Shown here piece after piece: positions 1-8,136 of a stretch of DNA of 56,475 bases. A program made the translations under genes and the position numbers. The number at the start of each line of letters is the position of its first letter. Positions within the stretch are counted from its first letter, which is position 1. The DNA comes from Acetobacteraceae bacterium. Its GTDB lineage: Bacteria; Pseudomonadota; Alphaproteobacteria; Acetobacterales; Acetobacteraceae. The stretch covers positions 1-56,475 of the forward strand of contig SHWL01000012.1 in the NCBI GenBank assembly GCA_009693865.1, given 5' to 3'. The notes beneath the pieces are model-generated. The model had not been told where the DNA came from, made no database searches, and was given only the letters and a program-made list of their open reading frames with translations.

Positions 1-170
1 GCACAACCCGGAAGCCGGACTCGCCATCCGTGTGGACAGACAAATAGGGGTAATGATCAGCCAACCGTTCTGACATTCGCTGGCCTTAAGGACCGTCAGA
101 TTGGCGGCGCCCCAACGCGGTCGGCAATTTGTTCGGGAATCGTGGCAGTGCCGCGGTTTGACTCTTGCCC
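1..170. other. Left edge, no gene recognised
   Basis: I see no convincing gene here. One forward frame is open from base 1 into the tandem array, but it has no recognisable protein sequence. It stays open mainly because the array unit lacks stop codons. Confidence 0.5.
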
Positions 171-506
171 CAACGTCATTCACTCCCACGTCGTTCACCT
201 CCAACGTCATTCACCTCCAACGTCGTTCACCTCCAACGTCATTCACCTCCAACGTCGTTCACCTCCATCGTCATTCACCTCCAACGCCGTTCACCTCCAA
301 CGTCGTTCACCTCCAACGTCGTGCACCTCCAACGCCATTGACCTCCAACGTCGTTCACCTCTAACGTCGTTCCCCCCCAACGTCGTTCACCTCCAACGCC
401 GTTCACCTCCAACGCCGTTCACCTCCAACGCCGTTCACCTCCGACGTCATTCACCTCCAACGTCATTCACGTCCAACGTCATTCACCTCCAACGTCATTC
501 ACCTCC
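171..506. repeat. Tandem array of 16-bp units (about 21 copies)
   Basis: About 21 head-to-tail copies of a 16-bp unit of the form CAACGTCATTCACCTC. Variation is concentrated at two positions (GTC/GCC and ATT/GTT). The array runs directly into a REPIN-like element at 507, whose first bases (ACGTCATTCAC) match the unit. It therefore looks like an expansion of that element's left end. The period is not a multiple of three, and long open frames through it are low-complexity artefacts. There are no unique spacers, so it is not a CRISPR array. Confidence 0.9.
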
Positions 507-588
507 AACGTCATTCACGGGCTTGTCCCGTGAACCGGTCGCGGTACCGTGCCGGGTCTGGTCCCCGGAACAAGCCCCGGGGATGATC
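507..588. repeat. REPIN-like element 1
   Basis: Two hairpins face each other. The left one is CACGGGCTTGTCCCGTG preceded by ACGTCATT. The right one is CCCCGGAACAAGCCCCGGGG followed by ATGATCGG, a degenerate form of the usual GATGACG end. It lies between the tandem array and the DUF4062 gene and shares its plan with the other REPIN-like elements in the window. Confidence 0.7.
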
Positions 589-726
589 GGATGAGGGTGA
601 CGCGACCGGCAAATCGCTCAGGCGTTGGTTCCTCATCAAAGTCACGGGGTATCGATCCTCGTACGTGGACATGCCCGGGTCTTCGTTGCAATGTTATCGT
701 GACTTCTTGGACCGCCGTGGCACCAA

Positions 727-3700
727 ATGGAAAACACTCCATCCGCGCATCATCATAACGTCATGATTTCCAGCACATGGCTGGAACTGCGGGACCACCG
801 CGCCGCCGTGAGTTCGGCCGTGCTTGGCCAGGGAATGTTCCCGTTGGACATGGCAAACGATGCCTCTCTGCCTCATGACCTCATCGAGGCGTCATTGGCC
901 AAGGTGAACAAAGCGCACGCATATATCGGCCTGATCAGTTACCGCTATGGCCAGATCGTTGATGACCCGATCCGAAACCCAAACGGGCTTTCGCTGACCG
1001 AACTTGAATACCGCCGCGCCGTTGAGCGGGGCATCCCAAGATGCATGTTCACCATGCACGACGACCACACCCCCGGCATTCCGCGCAGCATGGTGAACGC
1101 AGCGCGCCCAACCGAGGACAAGCTGAACGCCTTCATCGCACTCGTCCGCAAGGATCTGATTTGTGCCGAGTTCCGGTCGGTCGATAACCTGAAGGCGCTG
1201 GCGGTCCAGTCGCTTACCGAGCTGGCGAAAACGCTCGATCGGCCGACGCCGCCGGATGAGCCGGAGGCCTTCGCGCCAACCCCGTCCACCATCCCCGCGT
1301 CGCCCGCATTCTACGCCCATCCCCCCTACCTCCCGGGCAACAAGTTCCACGGCCGAGCCTCGGAGTTGACCGCCCTCCGCGACTGGGCCGGCGCCACCGA
1401 GCCGATGATGCTGTTCGAGGCGATCGGCGGCATGGGCAAAAGCATGGTGACCTGGGAATGGATCACCAACCACGCGGACCAGGATCGTCCGGGTTGGGCG
1501 GGCCTCTTCTGGTACAGTTTCTATGAACGCGGCGCCGACATGGGCGATTTCTGTGTCACCGCGCTGACCTATATCACCGGCCGGCCGCGACAGGAGTTCG
1601 TGACCCGGCCGATACGGGATCTCGCGGAGGAACTGCTGCGTCACCTGCGCGAGCAACGGTATCTGCTCGTGCTGGACGGGTTGGAGCGGGTGTTGGCGGC
1701 CTATAACCGCTCCGACGCCGCGCAACTGTCCGATGACGAGGCGGAGGAAAGTCTCGGCGCAACCGGCAAATCCCCGATAGATTGCATCCGGCCTGACGAC
1801 GACGAGTTTTTGGGCTGGCTGCGAACCGCCGCGCCGTCAAAAATCCTGATTTCCTCACGGTTGATGCCGCGGGCGCTACTCAACGCATTCGGGCAGCCTG
1901 TGCCGGGCGTGCGGCATACGATGCTGCGTGGCCTCGATCCGCGCGACGCCGAGCAGATGCTGCGCGATGCCGGCATTGACGGGAACTCGGACCAAATGCG
2001 GCGATATCTGGAGGAGAGGTTTGGCTGCCACCCGTTGCTGGTAGGGATCGTCGGTGGGCTGGTGTTGAAATACATGCGGGCGCCCGGACATTTCGACATT
2101 TGGGTGGATGATCCCAGCGATGGCGGCGCGGTGAACCTGGCCAATCCGGACATCGAAAAACGGCGGAAACATATTCTGAAGCTGGCTTTCGATGGGCTGG
2201 ACGGGATGACGCATCAGTTGCTCACGCGCATCGCCATGATCTCGACAACGGTGGCGTGGGACGTGCTGGCGGCGCTGAACCCCGCACTACCGCCCCAGCC
2301 GGAGGCAGTGGAACAGCCAGTTCCGCCGGATATTGAGGGAGACATGCAACTGAAAGTTCTGCGGCACCGGCTGGCAGGTACTGTGATGCAACAGCAACGT
2401 TTTAGGCTTCTACAGGAGATCGCCGCGCGTCACCGTGTGCTGGAAAGGCCCACCGAAGTCATCCGCCGCGCCTACGCCGCCTATCAAGCTTCACTCACTG
2501 CCTATCGACAATCGGCCGCCGTCCGCACAGCGGAGCGATGGCTGAACGCCGCGTTGACCGATTTGGAAACTCGCGGTCTGCTGCAATGTAACCGGCAAAC
2601 TGGGATGTTCGATTTGCATCCCGTGGTCCGTGGTTATGCCATTGCCTCCCTGAGTCCCACGCTGCGTGCCCTGACCGGTCAACGCGTCGCCGATTACTTC
2701 GCCTCACGCCCCGAACCTGCGTTCGAGGCGGCTGAGTCGTTGCAAGATCTCATCATTCCCATGCAGATTGTCCAAACACTTAATTTGGCCGGGACAACCA
2801 AAGAAGCCTGGGCTGCGCTGAAAGGTGACCTCTTCCGCGCGCTTTACCGACTCGAACGTTATCACGAGCTTCTCGCGCTGCTGCGGCCGCTGTTCCCGCG
2901 TGGCTGGCTCGCACCGCCGGAAGGAGTCGAGGACCCCGATCACGTGGCGAACTTGGCCGCGCTCGCGCTGGTCGCCGTCGGCCTGTCGGACGAAGCCGTC
3001 GCCCAGCAGATTTTCTTCATCCAGGAGAGCATCAGGAAAGGCGTGAGCGTCAATCTCAGCATTAGTCTGAAGATCTATGCGGCGACCTTCTGGCAGCGCC
3101 TGTCAGTAGATCGAGCCGAACAGATTCTGACCCTCGCCCGTGCGGTCGCCGTGGCGGCGGAGGATACGAACCTGACATTCTCGTGCGATCTGGAACTGGT
3201 CAACTGCCGACGTAACCGCGGCGCCGTGGCGGACGCTCGCGCGGGTTGGAGCCGGCTCTCGGAACATTTGTCGAAGGAAACTGGCAACGACTCGCAACTC
3301 GAAGCCCAGGCGCTGATTCACGAGGCGTCGTTGCTGTTCGACGAAGGCGCGCTGACCGCTGAGACTCTCGGTTCCGCCATTGGCCGCGCGCACGATCTTC
3401 GCCAACCGTTTTTCGAACGTTCCCTCCTGCGCCTCTCCGGCCACTGGCATCTGGCCAACGCAAGGAGCGAGGCAGCGGAGGCGGACTTCGCGCGCGCGAT
3501 CGAAATGGCCCGCGCGGCCGGACTAAGCGACACGGAGTCGGAGGCCGGGCGAGGCCTCGCTTTGGCCCGTCTCGGCGGTCCCGCAGATGCCGCTTCCGCC
3601 GCCGCCGCCGCCTCGGCGGAACGCGATCCGCCCAGCGCGACCCTGGCCGAGCTTTATTTGACCCTGGGCGACCACGACAAGGCGCGGCACCACGCGCTGG

Positions 3701-3897
3701 CGGGCTACAAGCGATACTGGGCTGACGGTCCCCCCTACACCGTTCACTGGAAGTTGCAGCGCTGCCGCGCCGTGCTGGAACAACTGCATGAGCCCGTGCC
3801 GGAGATGCCGGCTTACGACCCCTCGAAGATGGAGCCGTTCCCGTTCGAAGCCGACATCCTTCGCCTGCTGAAGGAACACGAAGCGAAGAAGACCTGA
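727..3897 (+). CDS. DUF4062 + STAND-type NTPase with TPR-like C-terminus
   Basis: A 1056-residue cytoplasmic protein. Residues about 12-165 match DUF4062 (ISSTWLELRDHR near the start, then YGLISYRYG-like and LTELEYRRA segments). This domain is found at the N-terminus of NACHT/STAND signalling ATPases. An NTPase follows: Walker A GGMGKS at 234-239, Walker B LLVLDG with Asp317, and a sensor-like ILISSR ending at Arg378. A winged-helix-like stretch (about 500-650) and a helical, TPR-like region (about 660-1040) complete it. This is the sensor-ATPase-effector plan of STAND proteins, several of which are antiphage defence proteins; that role here is inference. No Shine-Dalgarno sequence is obvious. 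The first ATG keeps the whole DUF4062 domain. It stands alone, flanked by repeats. Confidence 0.85.
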   Translation: MENTPSAHHHNVMISSTWLELRDHRAAVSSAVLGQGMFPLDMANDASLPHDLIEASLAKVNKAHAYIGLISYRYGQIVDDPIRNPNGLSLTELEYRRAVERGIPRCMFTMHDDHTPGIPRSMVNAARPTEDKLNAFIALVRKDLICAEFRSVDNLKALAVQSLTELAKTLDRPTPPDEPEAFAPTPSTIPASPAFYAHPPYLPGNKFHGRASELTALRDWAGATEPMMLFEAIGGMGKSMVTWEWITNHADQDRPGWAGLFWYSFYERGADMGDFCVTALTYITGRPRQEFVTRPIRDLAEELLRHLREQRYLLVLDGLERVLAAYNRSDAAQLSDDEAEESLGATGKSPIDCIRPDDDEFLGWLRTAAPSKILISSRLMPRALLNAFGQPVPGVRHTMLRGLDPRDAEQMLRDAGIDGNSDQMRRYLEERFGCHPLLVGIVGGLVLKYMRAPGHFDIWVDDPSDGGAVNLANPDIEKRRKHILKLAFDGLDGMTHQLLTRIAMISTTVAWDVLAALNPALPPQPEAVEQPVPPDIEGDMQLKVLRHRLAGTVMQQQRFRLLQEIAARHRVLERPTEVIRRAYAAYQASLTAYRQSAAVRTAERWLNAALTDLETRGLLQCNRQTGMFDLHPVVRGYAIASLSPTLRALTGQRVADYFASRPEPAFEAAESLQDLIIPMQIVQTLNLAGTTKEAWAALKGDLFRALYRLERYHELLALLRPLFPRGWLAPPEGVEDPDHVANLAALALVAVGLSDEAVAQQIFFIQESIRKGVSVNLSISLKIYAATFWQRLSVDRAEQILTLARAVAVAAEDTNLTFSCDLELVNCRRNRGAVADARAGWSRLSEHLSKETGNDSQLEAQALIHEASLLFDEGALTAETLGSAIGRAHDLRQPFFERSLLRLSGHWHLANARSEAAEADFARAIEMARAAGLSDTESEAGRGLALARLGGPADAASAAAAASAERDPPSATLAELYLTLGDHDKARHHALAGYKRYWADGPPYTVHWKLQRCRAVLEQLHEPVPEMPAYDPSKMEPFPFEADILRLLKEHEAKKT

Positions 3898-4197
3898 CCC
3901 GCCGCCACGCATCAATACGTGCACAGACCTATGCGCAATCCGAACCTCCGTGACGCTCCCTGCCGGCTTCGTGTCCTCCGTGCGAAAATCTTACTTTCCC
4001 AGACGCCAGCGGAAACCTCGCCATAAGGCGGCCAAACCCCGTGCGAGGGAATGGCATCCACGCCACCATGCGCCGGTCTTCCACACCCCGGCCGAGGCCG
4101 ATTCGCACTCACCCAATGACCAGTACGCGCCCTCGCTCAAATGCCACCGCCGCGCATGATAGCTGGGGCACGGATGATCGACCGGTCGCGCCGCCCC
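3898..4197. other. Intergenic, no gene recognised
   Basis: Non-coding sequence after the DUF4062 gene. It contains two CCTCCGTG motifs (near 3945 and 3975) resembling the arms of the long inverted repeat after nrdR, but no full palindrome. Short open frames show no protein-like sequence. Confidence 0.5.
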
Positions 4198-4270
4198 CAC
4201 GACGTCATCCCCTCGACATCATCCCCTCAACGTCTTCCCCGACCCCTCAACGTCATCCCCCGACCCCACG
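4198..4270. repeat. Short degenerate tandem repeats next to a REPIN
   Basis: Four to five imperfect copies of a 14-21 bp unit of the form CGACGTCATCCCCT. They abut the left end of the REPIN-like element that follows and repeat its terminal sequence. This is the arrangement also seen at 171-588. Confidence 0.75.
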
Positions 4271-4351
4271 ACGTCATCCCCCGACTTGTTCGGGGGACCG
4301 GAAGCGGCACCGTACCGCGCCCTGTCCACGGGACGGGGACGCGGATGACGT
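4271..4351. repeat. REPIN-like element 2
   Basis: It begins ACGTCATCCCCCGA, with a CCCCCGA-CTTGT-TCGGGGG hairpin. The central part GGCACCGTACCGCG is shared with other copies. The right half is weaker and ends GGATGACGT. The outer ends are inverted (ACGTCATCC/GGATGACGT). Confidence 0.75.
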
Positions 4352-4479
4352 TGAGGCGTAGGAGCCGAACCGTGGAGCCACTGGTACGACCTCCCATCGA
4401 GCCAAAACCGCGCACCGCGACCAGGCGCGGCAGCCCCAAAGGTATCCCGCGCCAATCACCTCATGTTCCTATTTTGTTC

Positions 4480-4506
4480 TTGACTCCACAACCTATGCGG
4501 GATAAC
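4480..4506 (+). promoter_or_regulatory. Possible sigma-70 promoter
   Basis: TTGACT is followed 15 bases later by GATAAC (or 17 bases later by TAACGT), ending about 38 bases before the next start codon. Local A+T is higher than in the surroundings. It rests on weak consensus matches only. Confidence 0.25.
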
Positions 4507-4543
4507 GTCCACCGCATCGCCACCCCGATCCGGACCCAATGCC

Positions 4544-5092
4544 ATGGACGTCTACGCGTATCTTCGGAACAACGTCGTCGAGGCCACCACGCCGCCAGGG
4601 GAGACCGCCACCGCCGCCCAATTACGCCGTGAAGCGATCGAGGAATTGTTCAAGGCCTACGCTCCGGCCAATGCGATGCAAGCCTTGATCGTGAGCAACT
4701 GCGTCTCGATACAATTTCTGCTGAACGCCGCGATACGCGATGCCAGCAACACCAATCTGGAGCCAGCGCTTCAGCGGAAACTCAGCGCCTCGGCGATGTC
4801 GATCACCCGAGCCCTGGCGCAATGGCATCGGCAACTGGAAAAACTTCAACATCCAGCCAAAGCCCGCGTTGCAGCGGCAAAGCAGGTTGCCCCCACGCCG
4901 GAACAACCCGCGATGCCGGCTCCCCAACTGAGATCACCCGCCGCGCCAATGCCTCAACCGCCCATGCCGCCGGACAATCAGGCCCCCCATTTGCTTGGGC
5001 TGAATGGGCGTTCCGCCGCCCCGGTGATCATGTCACCCGACGCCATTCTCGCCACGATCCTCGAAAGTCTCGTGCCCCCCGCGTCCGGGTAA
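4544..5092 (+). CDS. Hypothetical protein with Pro-rich C-terminus
   Basis: A 182-residue protein of unrecognised family. Residues 1-110 look helical and well ordered, with Ala/Leu-rich segments such as QFLLNAAIRDAS and SITRALAQWHRQLEKL. From about 115 the sequence is Pro/Ala-rich and probably disordered, ending in a short hydrophobic helix (AILATILESLVP). There is no signal peptide or membrane segment. It starts at an ATG without a clear Shine-Dalgarno but with a possible promoter just upstream. The codon bias is plausible for this genome. No function can be given. Confidence 0.6.
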   Translation: MDVYAYLRNNVVEATTPPGETATAAQLRREAIEELFKAYAPANAMQALIVSNCVSIQFLLNAAIRDASNTNLEPALQRKLSASAMSITRALAQWHRQLEKLQHPAKARVAAAKQVAPTPEQPAMPAPQLRSPAAPMPQPPMPPDNQAPHLLGLNGRSAAPVIMSPDAILATILESLVPPASG

Positions 5093-5117
5093 GCGTTCCC
5101 CAAAAATCAGGCGCGAT

Positions 5118-6188
5118 TTACGCCGCCTTTGCCCGGTTTTTCGCCACCCAGCCGTCCACCAGCGCCACCGTCTGATCCAGCACCTCCAGCCGCTTTCCCT
5201 TTCCGGCGGCGATCGTCTGCACCAGCTTGTCCACCCGCTCGATATTCGGCGCTCCCGCCGCCAACGCCCGAGCCGCCGAGGACGGCGTCAGCAACGACAA
5301 CGCCGCGTTGGCGTATTTCTCGAACGGCACCAGATCGCCAGGCGCGGCGCCCAGGGAAATGCTGAGATCGCGAACCCAGTCGTAAACCGCGCGAGTGGCT
5401 TCCAGGTCGCTGTGCACGGCCTCCTTGATCGGCCGCATCCCGTCCGCCTGCACGCAACGGTAATTCCCGGCCAGCAACATCGACCATTTCGCCAGCGGCA
5501 CGAACACCGAGTCATGCACTTTCAGCTTCACCGGCAATTCGATCTTTTCGCCGCCGCTGACAAACACAGCACCTTCGATATCCGCCTGCATCTGACGCAG
5601 GATCGCGGTATCCGCATCCGACACGAATCGCGCCGACTTGAAGTTGGTCGGCAATCTCACCTGCAACACATTGACCTTATCGTCGGGCGGACGGAACGCC
5701 TGCGGATCGGGGCTGCACAGCGTGATCGTCGCCGGATCGAAACTGTCCCAGACCGACGCATCGGTATAGGCGCCGCGAATCGCATTGGCATCGATCGAGG
5801 GGATTCGTTTCAGATACGCCAATGGCGGCATGTTCATGATGGACATGCAGGGCACCCGCGATTTCGCCACCGCATCCAGCAACTCGCGCACGCCCGGAGA
5901 CCGGTATTGCGGCTCCTGCATCGCCAGCACCACCAGATCGTAATCGGAGGGATTGACCCCGGCCGGCCCGCCGGCTGTCAGCTTGCCCGGCAGCGCGCGG
6001 GAATTGACCTCGACCAGGCCTTCATGGCCCTTCACCGGCATGCGCACGATGGCGCCCTCGGCGTTGATGAGATCGGCCTCGGCGGGCAGGCAGATCAAAT
6101 GGGCGGAATGGCCCGCCAGGCCCAATTTCGCGGCCAGCAATGAGCCGTACGACGCGCCCATGATGAGCACATGGTATTTCTTGGTCAT
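5118..6188 (-). CDS. Ketopantoate reductase-like NAD(P)-binding enzyme
   Basis: A 356-residue protein with an N-terminal Rossmann segment (VLIMGASYGSLLAAKLG) in the position of the GxGxxG loop of ApbA/PanE-type reductases. A second strand-turn (YDLVVLAMQEPQ) follows, as in that family. The C-terminal half is helical, with conserved-looking Lys/Asn/Asp positions (KLKVHDSVFVPLAKWSMLLAGNYR). It may reduce a 2-oxo or hydroxy acid other than ketopantoate; the length exceeds typical PanE (about 300). The start is supported by GGAGGGAG six bases upstream. It is monocistronic and convergent with the preceding hypothetical gene. Confidence 0.75.
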   Translation of the reverse strand: MTKKYHVLIMGASYGSLLAAKLGLAGHSAHLICLPAEADLINAEGAIVRMPVKGHEGLVEVNSRALPGKLTAGGPAGVNPSDYDLVVLAMQEPQYRSPGVRELLDAVAKSRVPCMSIMNMPPLAYLKRIPSIDANAIRGAYTDASVWDSFDPATITLCSPDPQAFRPPDDKVNVLQVRLPTNFKSARFVSDADTAILRQMQADIEGAVFVSGGEKIELPVKLKVHDSVFVPLAKWSMLLAGNYRCVQADGMRPIKEAVHSDLEATRAVYDWVRDLSISLGAAPGDLVPFEKYANAALSLLTPSSAARALAAGAPNIERVDKLVQTIAAGKGKRLEVLDQTVALVDGWVAKNRAKAA

Positions 6189-6335
6189 TTGTTTCTCCCT
6201 CCGGCCCTCGCGAGACGTCAGCGCACGCCGGTTTCCTCAGATGAGCGGCTTTGAACGGCCGCCTTGCCCGGTAGCTCACGCCTTTATCGATTTCCCCGCA
6301 AGGGGTCCCGTCGCCGGCTTGAACGGGGATAGCAT

Positions 6336-6404
6336 CAGGGCGCTGCCCTGAAACCCGCCAGAGGGCGTCGCCCTCTGGACTCCCACCAGGGACACGGTCC
6401 CTGG
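6336..6404. repeat. Cluster of three short stem-loops
   Basis: Three consecutive palindromes: CAGGGC-GCT-GCCCTG (6336-6350), AGAGGGCG..CCCTCT (6360-6376) and CCAGGGAC-ACG-GTCCCTGG (6386-6404). No T-tract follows any of them. Serial stem-loops of this type are common between genes in Rhodospirillales-like genomes, by recollection. The rest of 6189-6596 holds further palindromes and no gene. Confidence 0.75.
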
Positions 6405-6418
6405 ACCGCGATTTATTG

Positions 6419-6488
6419 GGTTGGGACTCAGGAGAGGGCCTGCTCGAATGTTTCAACATCCGCGTAGGCCCTCTCCTGAGTCCCAACC
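6419..6488. repeat. 23-bp perfect inverted repeat
   Basis: The arms 6419-6441 and 6466-6488 are exact reverse complements (each 23 bp, beginning GGTTGGGACTCAGG on the left). They are separated by a 24-base loop. There is no T-tract. A smaller palindrome, CCAAGGGC..GCCCTTGG, follows at 6502-6521. It lies between the ends of two minus-strand genes (downstream of otsA, upstream of the reductase), so it could form a large transcript hairpin. Confidence 0.85.
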
Positions 6489-6596
6489 AACAGTCATGGT
6501 TCCAAGGGCCACTGCCCTTGGTGGAGTTCCAAGCATGCCCCTGCGAAGGCGGGGGAGGCAAAGCCTCTTGGTGGGGTTCGGAGCAACGCCCCGATA

Positions 6597-7955
6597 CTAC
6601 CCGCGCAAATCAGCCTCGAACCGGTCCCGCCACCGTTCCAGACTGTTCTCCCGCATCGCGGCGAGCATGCCCTGGTGCCGCTCCTGCCGTTCCTCCAGCG
6701 GCATCAACAGCGCCCGATCCATCGCCGCCGCCACGCCAGCTTCATCGTACGGATTGACCAGCAAAGCATCGCGCAATTCCCGCGCCGCGCCCGCGAACTC
6801 CGACAGGATCAGCACGCCCGGATCGTCCGGGTCCTGCGCGGCGGCGAATTCCTTCGCCACCAGGTTCATGCCGTCGCGCAACGGAGTCACCAAACATGCC
6901 TGCGCCGCCGCGTACAACGGCATCAGAACGTTCCGTTCGAAACTCTTGTTCAGATATCGCAACGGCACCCAGTCCACCTCCGCGAACCGTCCGTTGATGC
7001 GTCCCGCCTCGCCTTCCAGTTCCCGGCGGATCGTCTGATAAGTCTCGATATCGGACCGCGACGGCGGCGCGATCTGCATGAACGTCACCAGCCCGTGATG
7101 CGACGGATAGTCAGCCAGGAACCGCTCGAACGCCGAGAAGCGTTGCGGCAACCCCTTCGAGTAATCCAGCCGGTCCACACTCAGAATTAACCGGTCCAGC
7201 AACGCGGCGCGAATACGGGTCGCCTGGCGGCGATTGCGCGGCAACTCGGCCGAGGCCCGGACCTCGTCGACATGCACCCCTATCGGATAAACGCCCGTGC
7301 GCACGACACGATCGAACACCGACAGATCGTTGTTACGCACCGCGCCACCGGCGTGACGGATCGCGTAATCCAGAAAAGCCGCGCGATCGACTTCGGTCTG
7401 AAACCCCAACAGATCGTATTGGCACATCGCCCGGAACAAGTCCGCGTGCGCCGGGATCGTCATGAGCACACCCGGCGCCGGAAACGGTGTGTGGAGGAAC
7501 AATCCAATCCGGTTGGTAACACCGGTGTCGCGCGCGGCCTCCGCCAGATGCAGCAACTGATAGTCGTGCACCCATACCAGATCGTCCGGCTTAACCAGCT
7601 TCGCCAGCGCCTGCGCGAACATTCGATTGACCCGGCGGTAGCCCTCGTATTCCAGCCACTCGAACCGTCCCAGCCCGATTTGATAATGCAACACCGGCCA
7701 CAGCGTGCCGTTGGCGAAACCACGGTAGTACTGGTCGTAGTCCTGCCGCGACAGGTCGATGGTGAACAGGGAAATGGCGCCGACCACGTGCTCGGGCTGC
7801 TGTTCCGGCACGTCGCGAATATTGCCGCTCCAGCCCAACCAGATGCCGCCTTTCTGACGGAGCGCGTCCAGGACGCCGGCGGCCAGACCGCCGGTGGTCG
7901 CCTCCCCTTCCTGGATCGGAGCGACGCGATTGGACACAACGACGAGGCGCGACAT
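6597..7955 (-). CDS. otsA: Trehalose-6-phosphate synthase
   Basis: A 452-residue GT20 enzyme that joins UDP-glucose and glucose-6-phosphate to make trehalose-6-phosphate, a cytosolic step in osmoprotection. It begins MSRLVVVSNRVAP, with the glycine-rich GGLAAG loop near residue 22. It contains VWVHDYQLL, LSVDRLDYSKG (nucleotide-sugar and phosphate binding) and RDGMNLVAKE, all canonical OtsA motifs in order. The frame is open a further 170 codons upstream, but the family N-terminus fixes the start at 7955. Length is normal. It is divergent from lpxB across 181 bp. No otsB phosphatase is visible, so the partner must lie elsewhere. Confidence 0.95.
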   Translation of the reverse strand: MSRLVVVSNRVAPIQEGEATTGGLAAGVLDALRQKGGIWLGWSGNIRDVPEQQPEHVVGAISLFTIDLSRQDYDQYYRGFANGTLWPVLHYQIGLGRFEWLEYEGYRRVNRMFAQALAKLVKPDDLVWVHDYQLLHLAEAARDTGVTNRIGLFLHTPFPAPGVLMTIPAHADLFRAMCQYDLLGFQTEVDRAAFLDYAIRHAGGAVRNNDLSVFDRVVRTGVYPIGVHVDEVRASAELPRNRRQATRIRAALLDRLILSVDRLDYSKGLPQRFSAFERFLADYPSHHGLVTFMQIAPPSRSDIETYQTIRRELEGEAGRINGRFAEVDWVPLRYLNKSFERNVLMPLYAAAQACLVTPLRDGMNLVAKEFAAAQDPDDPGVLILSEFAGAARELRDALLVNPYDEAGVAAAMDRALLMPLEERQERHQGMLAAMRENSLERWRDRFEADLRG

Positions 7956-8020
7956 GGGCCTGGCGAACTCCCTGCGACTGGCGATGGCGGGTCCGGCTCG
8001 CGGGAGTAGCACCGCTATCA

Positions 8021-8048
8021 TCGTCCTGGGCGACGCCAGGGATGACGA
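8021..8048. repeat. Degenerate REP-like palindrome between otsA and lpxB
   Basis: TCGTC-CTGG-GCGAC-GCCAGGGATGACGA is an imperfect palindrome with the GATGACGA end of the REP family and a small deletion in the left arm. It lies in the divergent promoter region. Confidence 0.5.
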
Positions 8049-8136
8049 TCCGCCGCCGCCTCCCGCCAAACGCGCGACCGCCGGGGCGGCACCCGACAGG
8101 ATGACACGGCCTGGGTCAATGGGGTATCGGCGGGCG

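Noticed and set aside
171-506. CRISPR-like array
   Set aside because: The repeats are contiguous, without unique spacers, and no cas genes are near.
101-594. Two overlapping forward open frames of 87 and 150 codons
   Set aside because: They run through the 16-bp tandem array, which lacks stops in several frames; the products are low-complexity and have no initiation signal.
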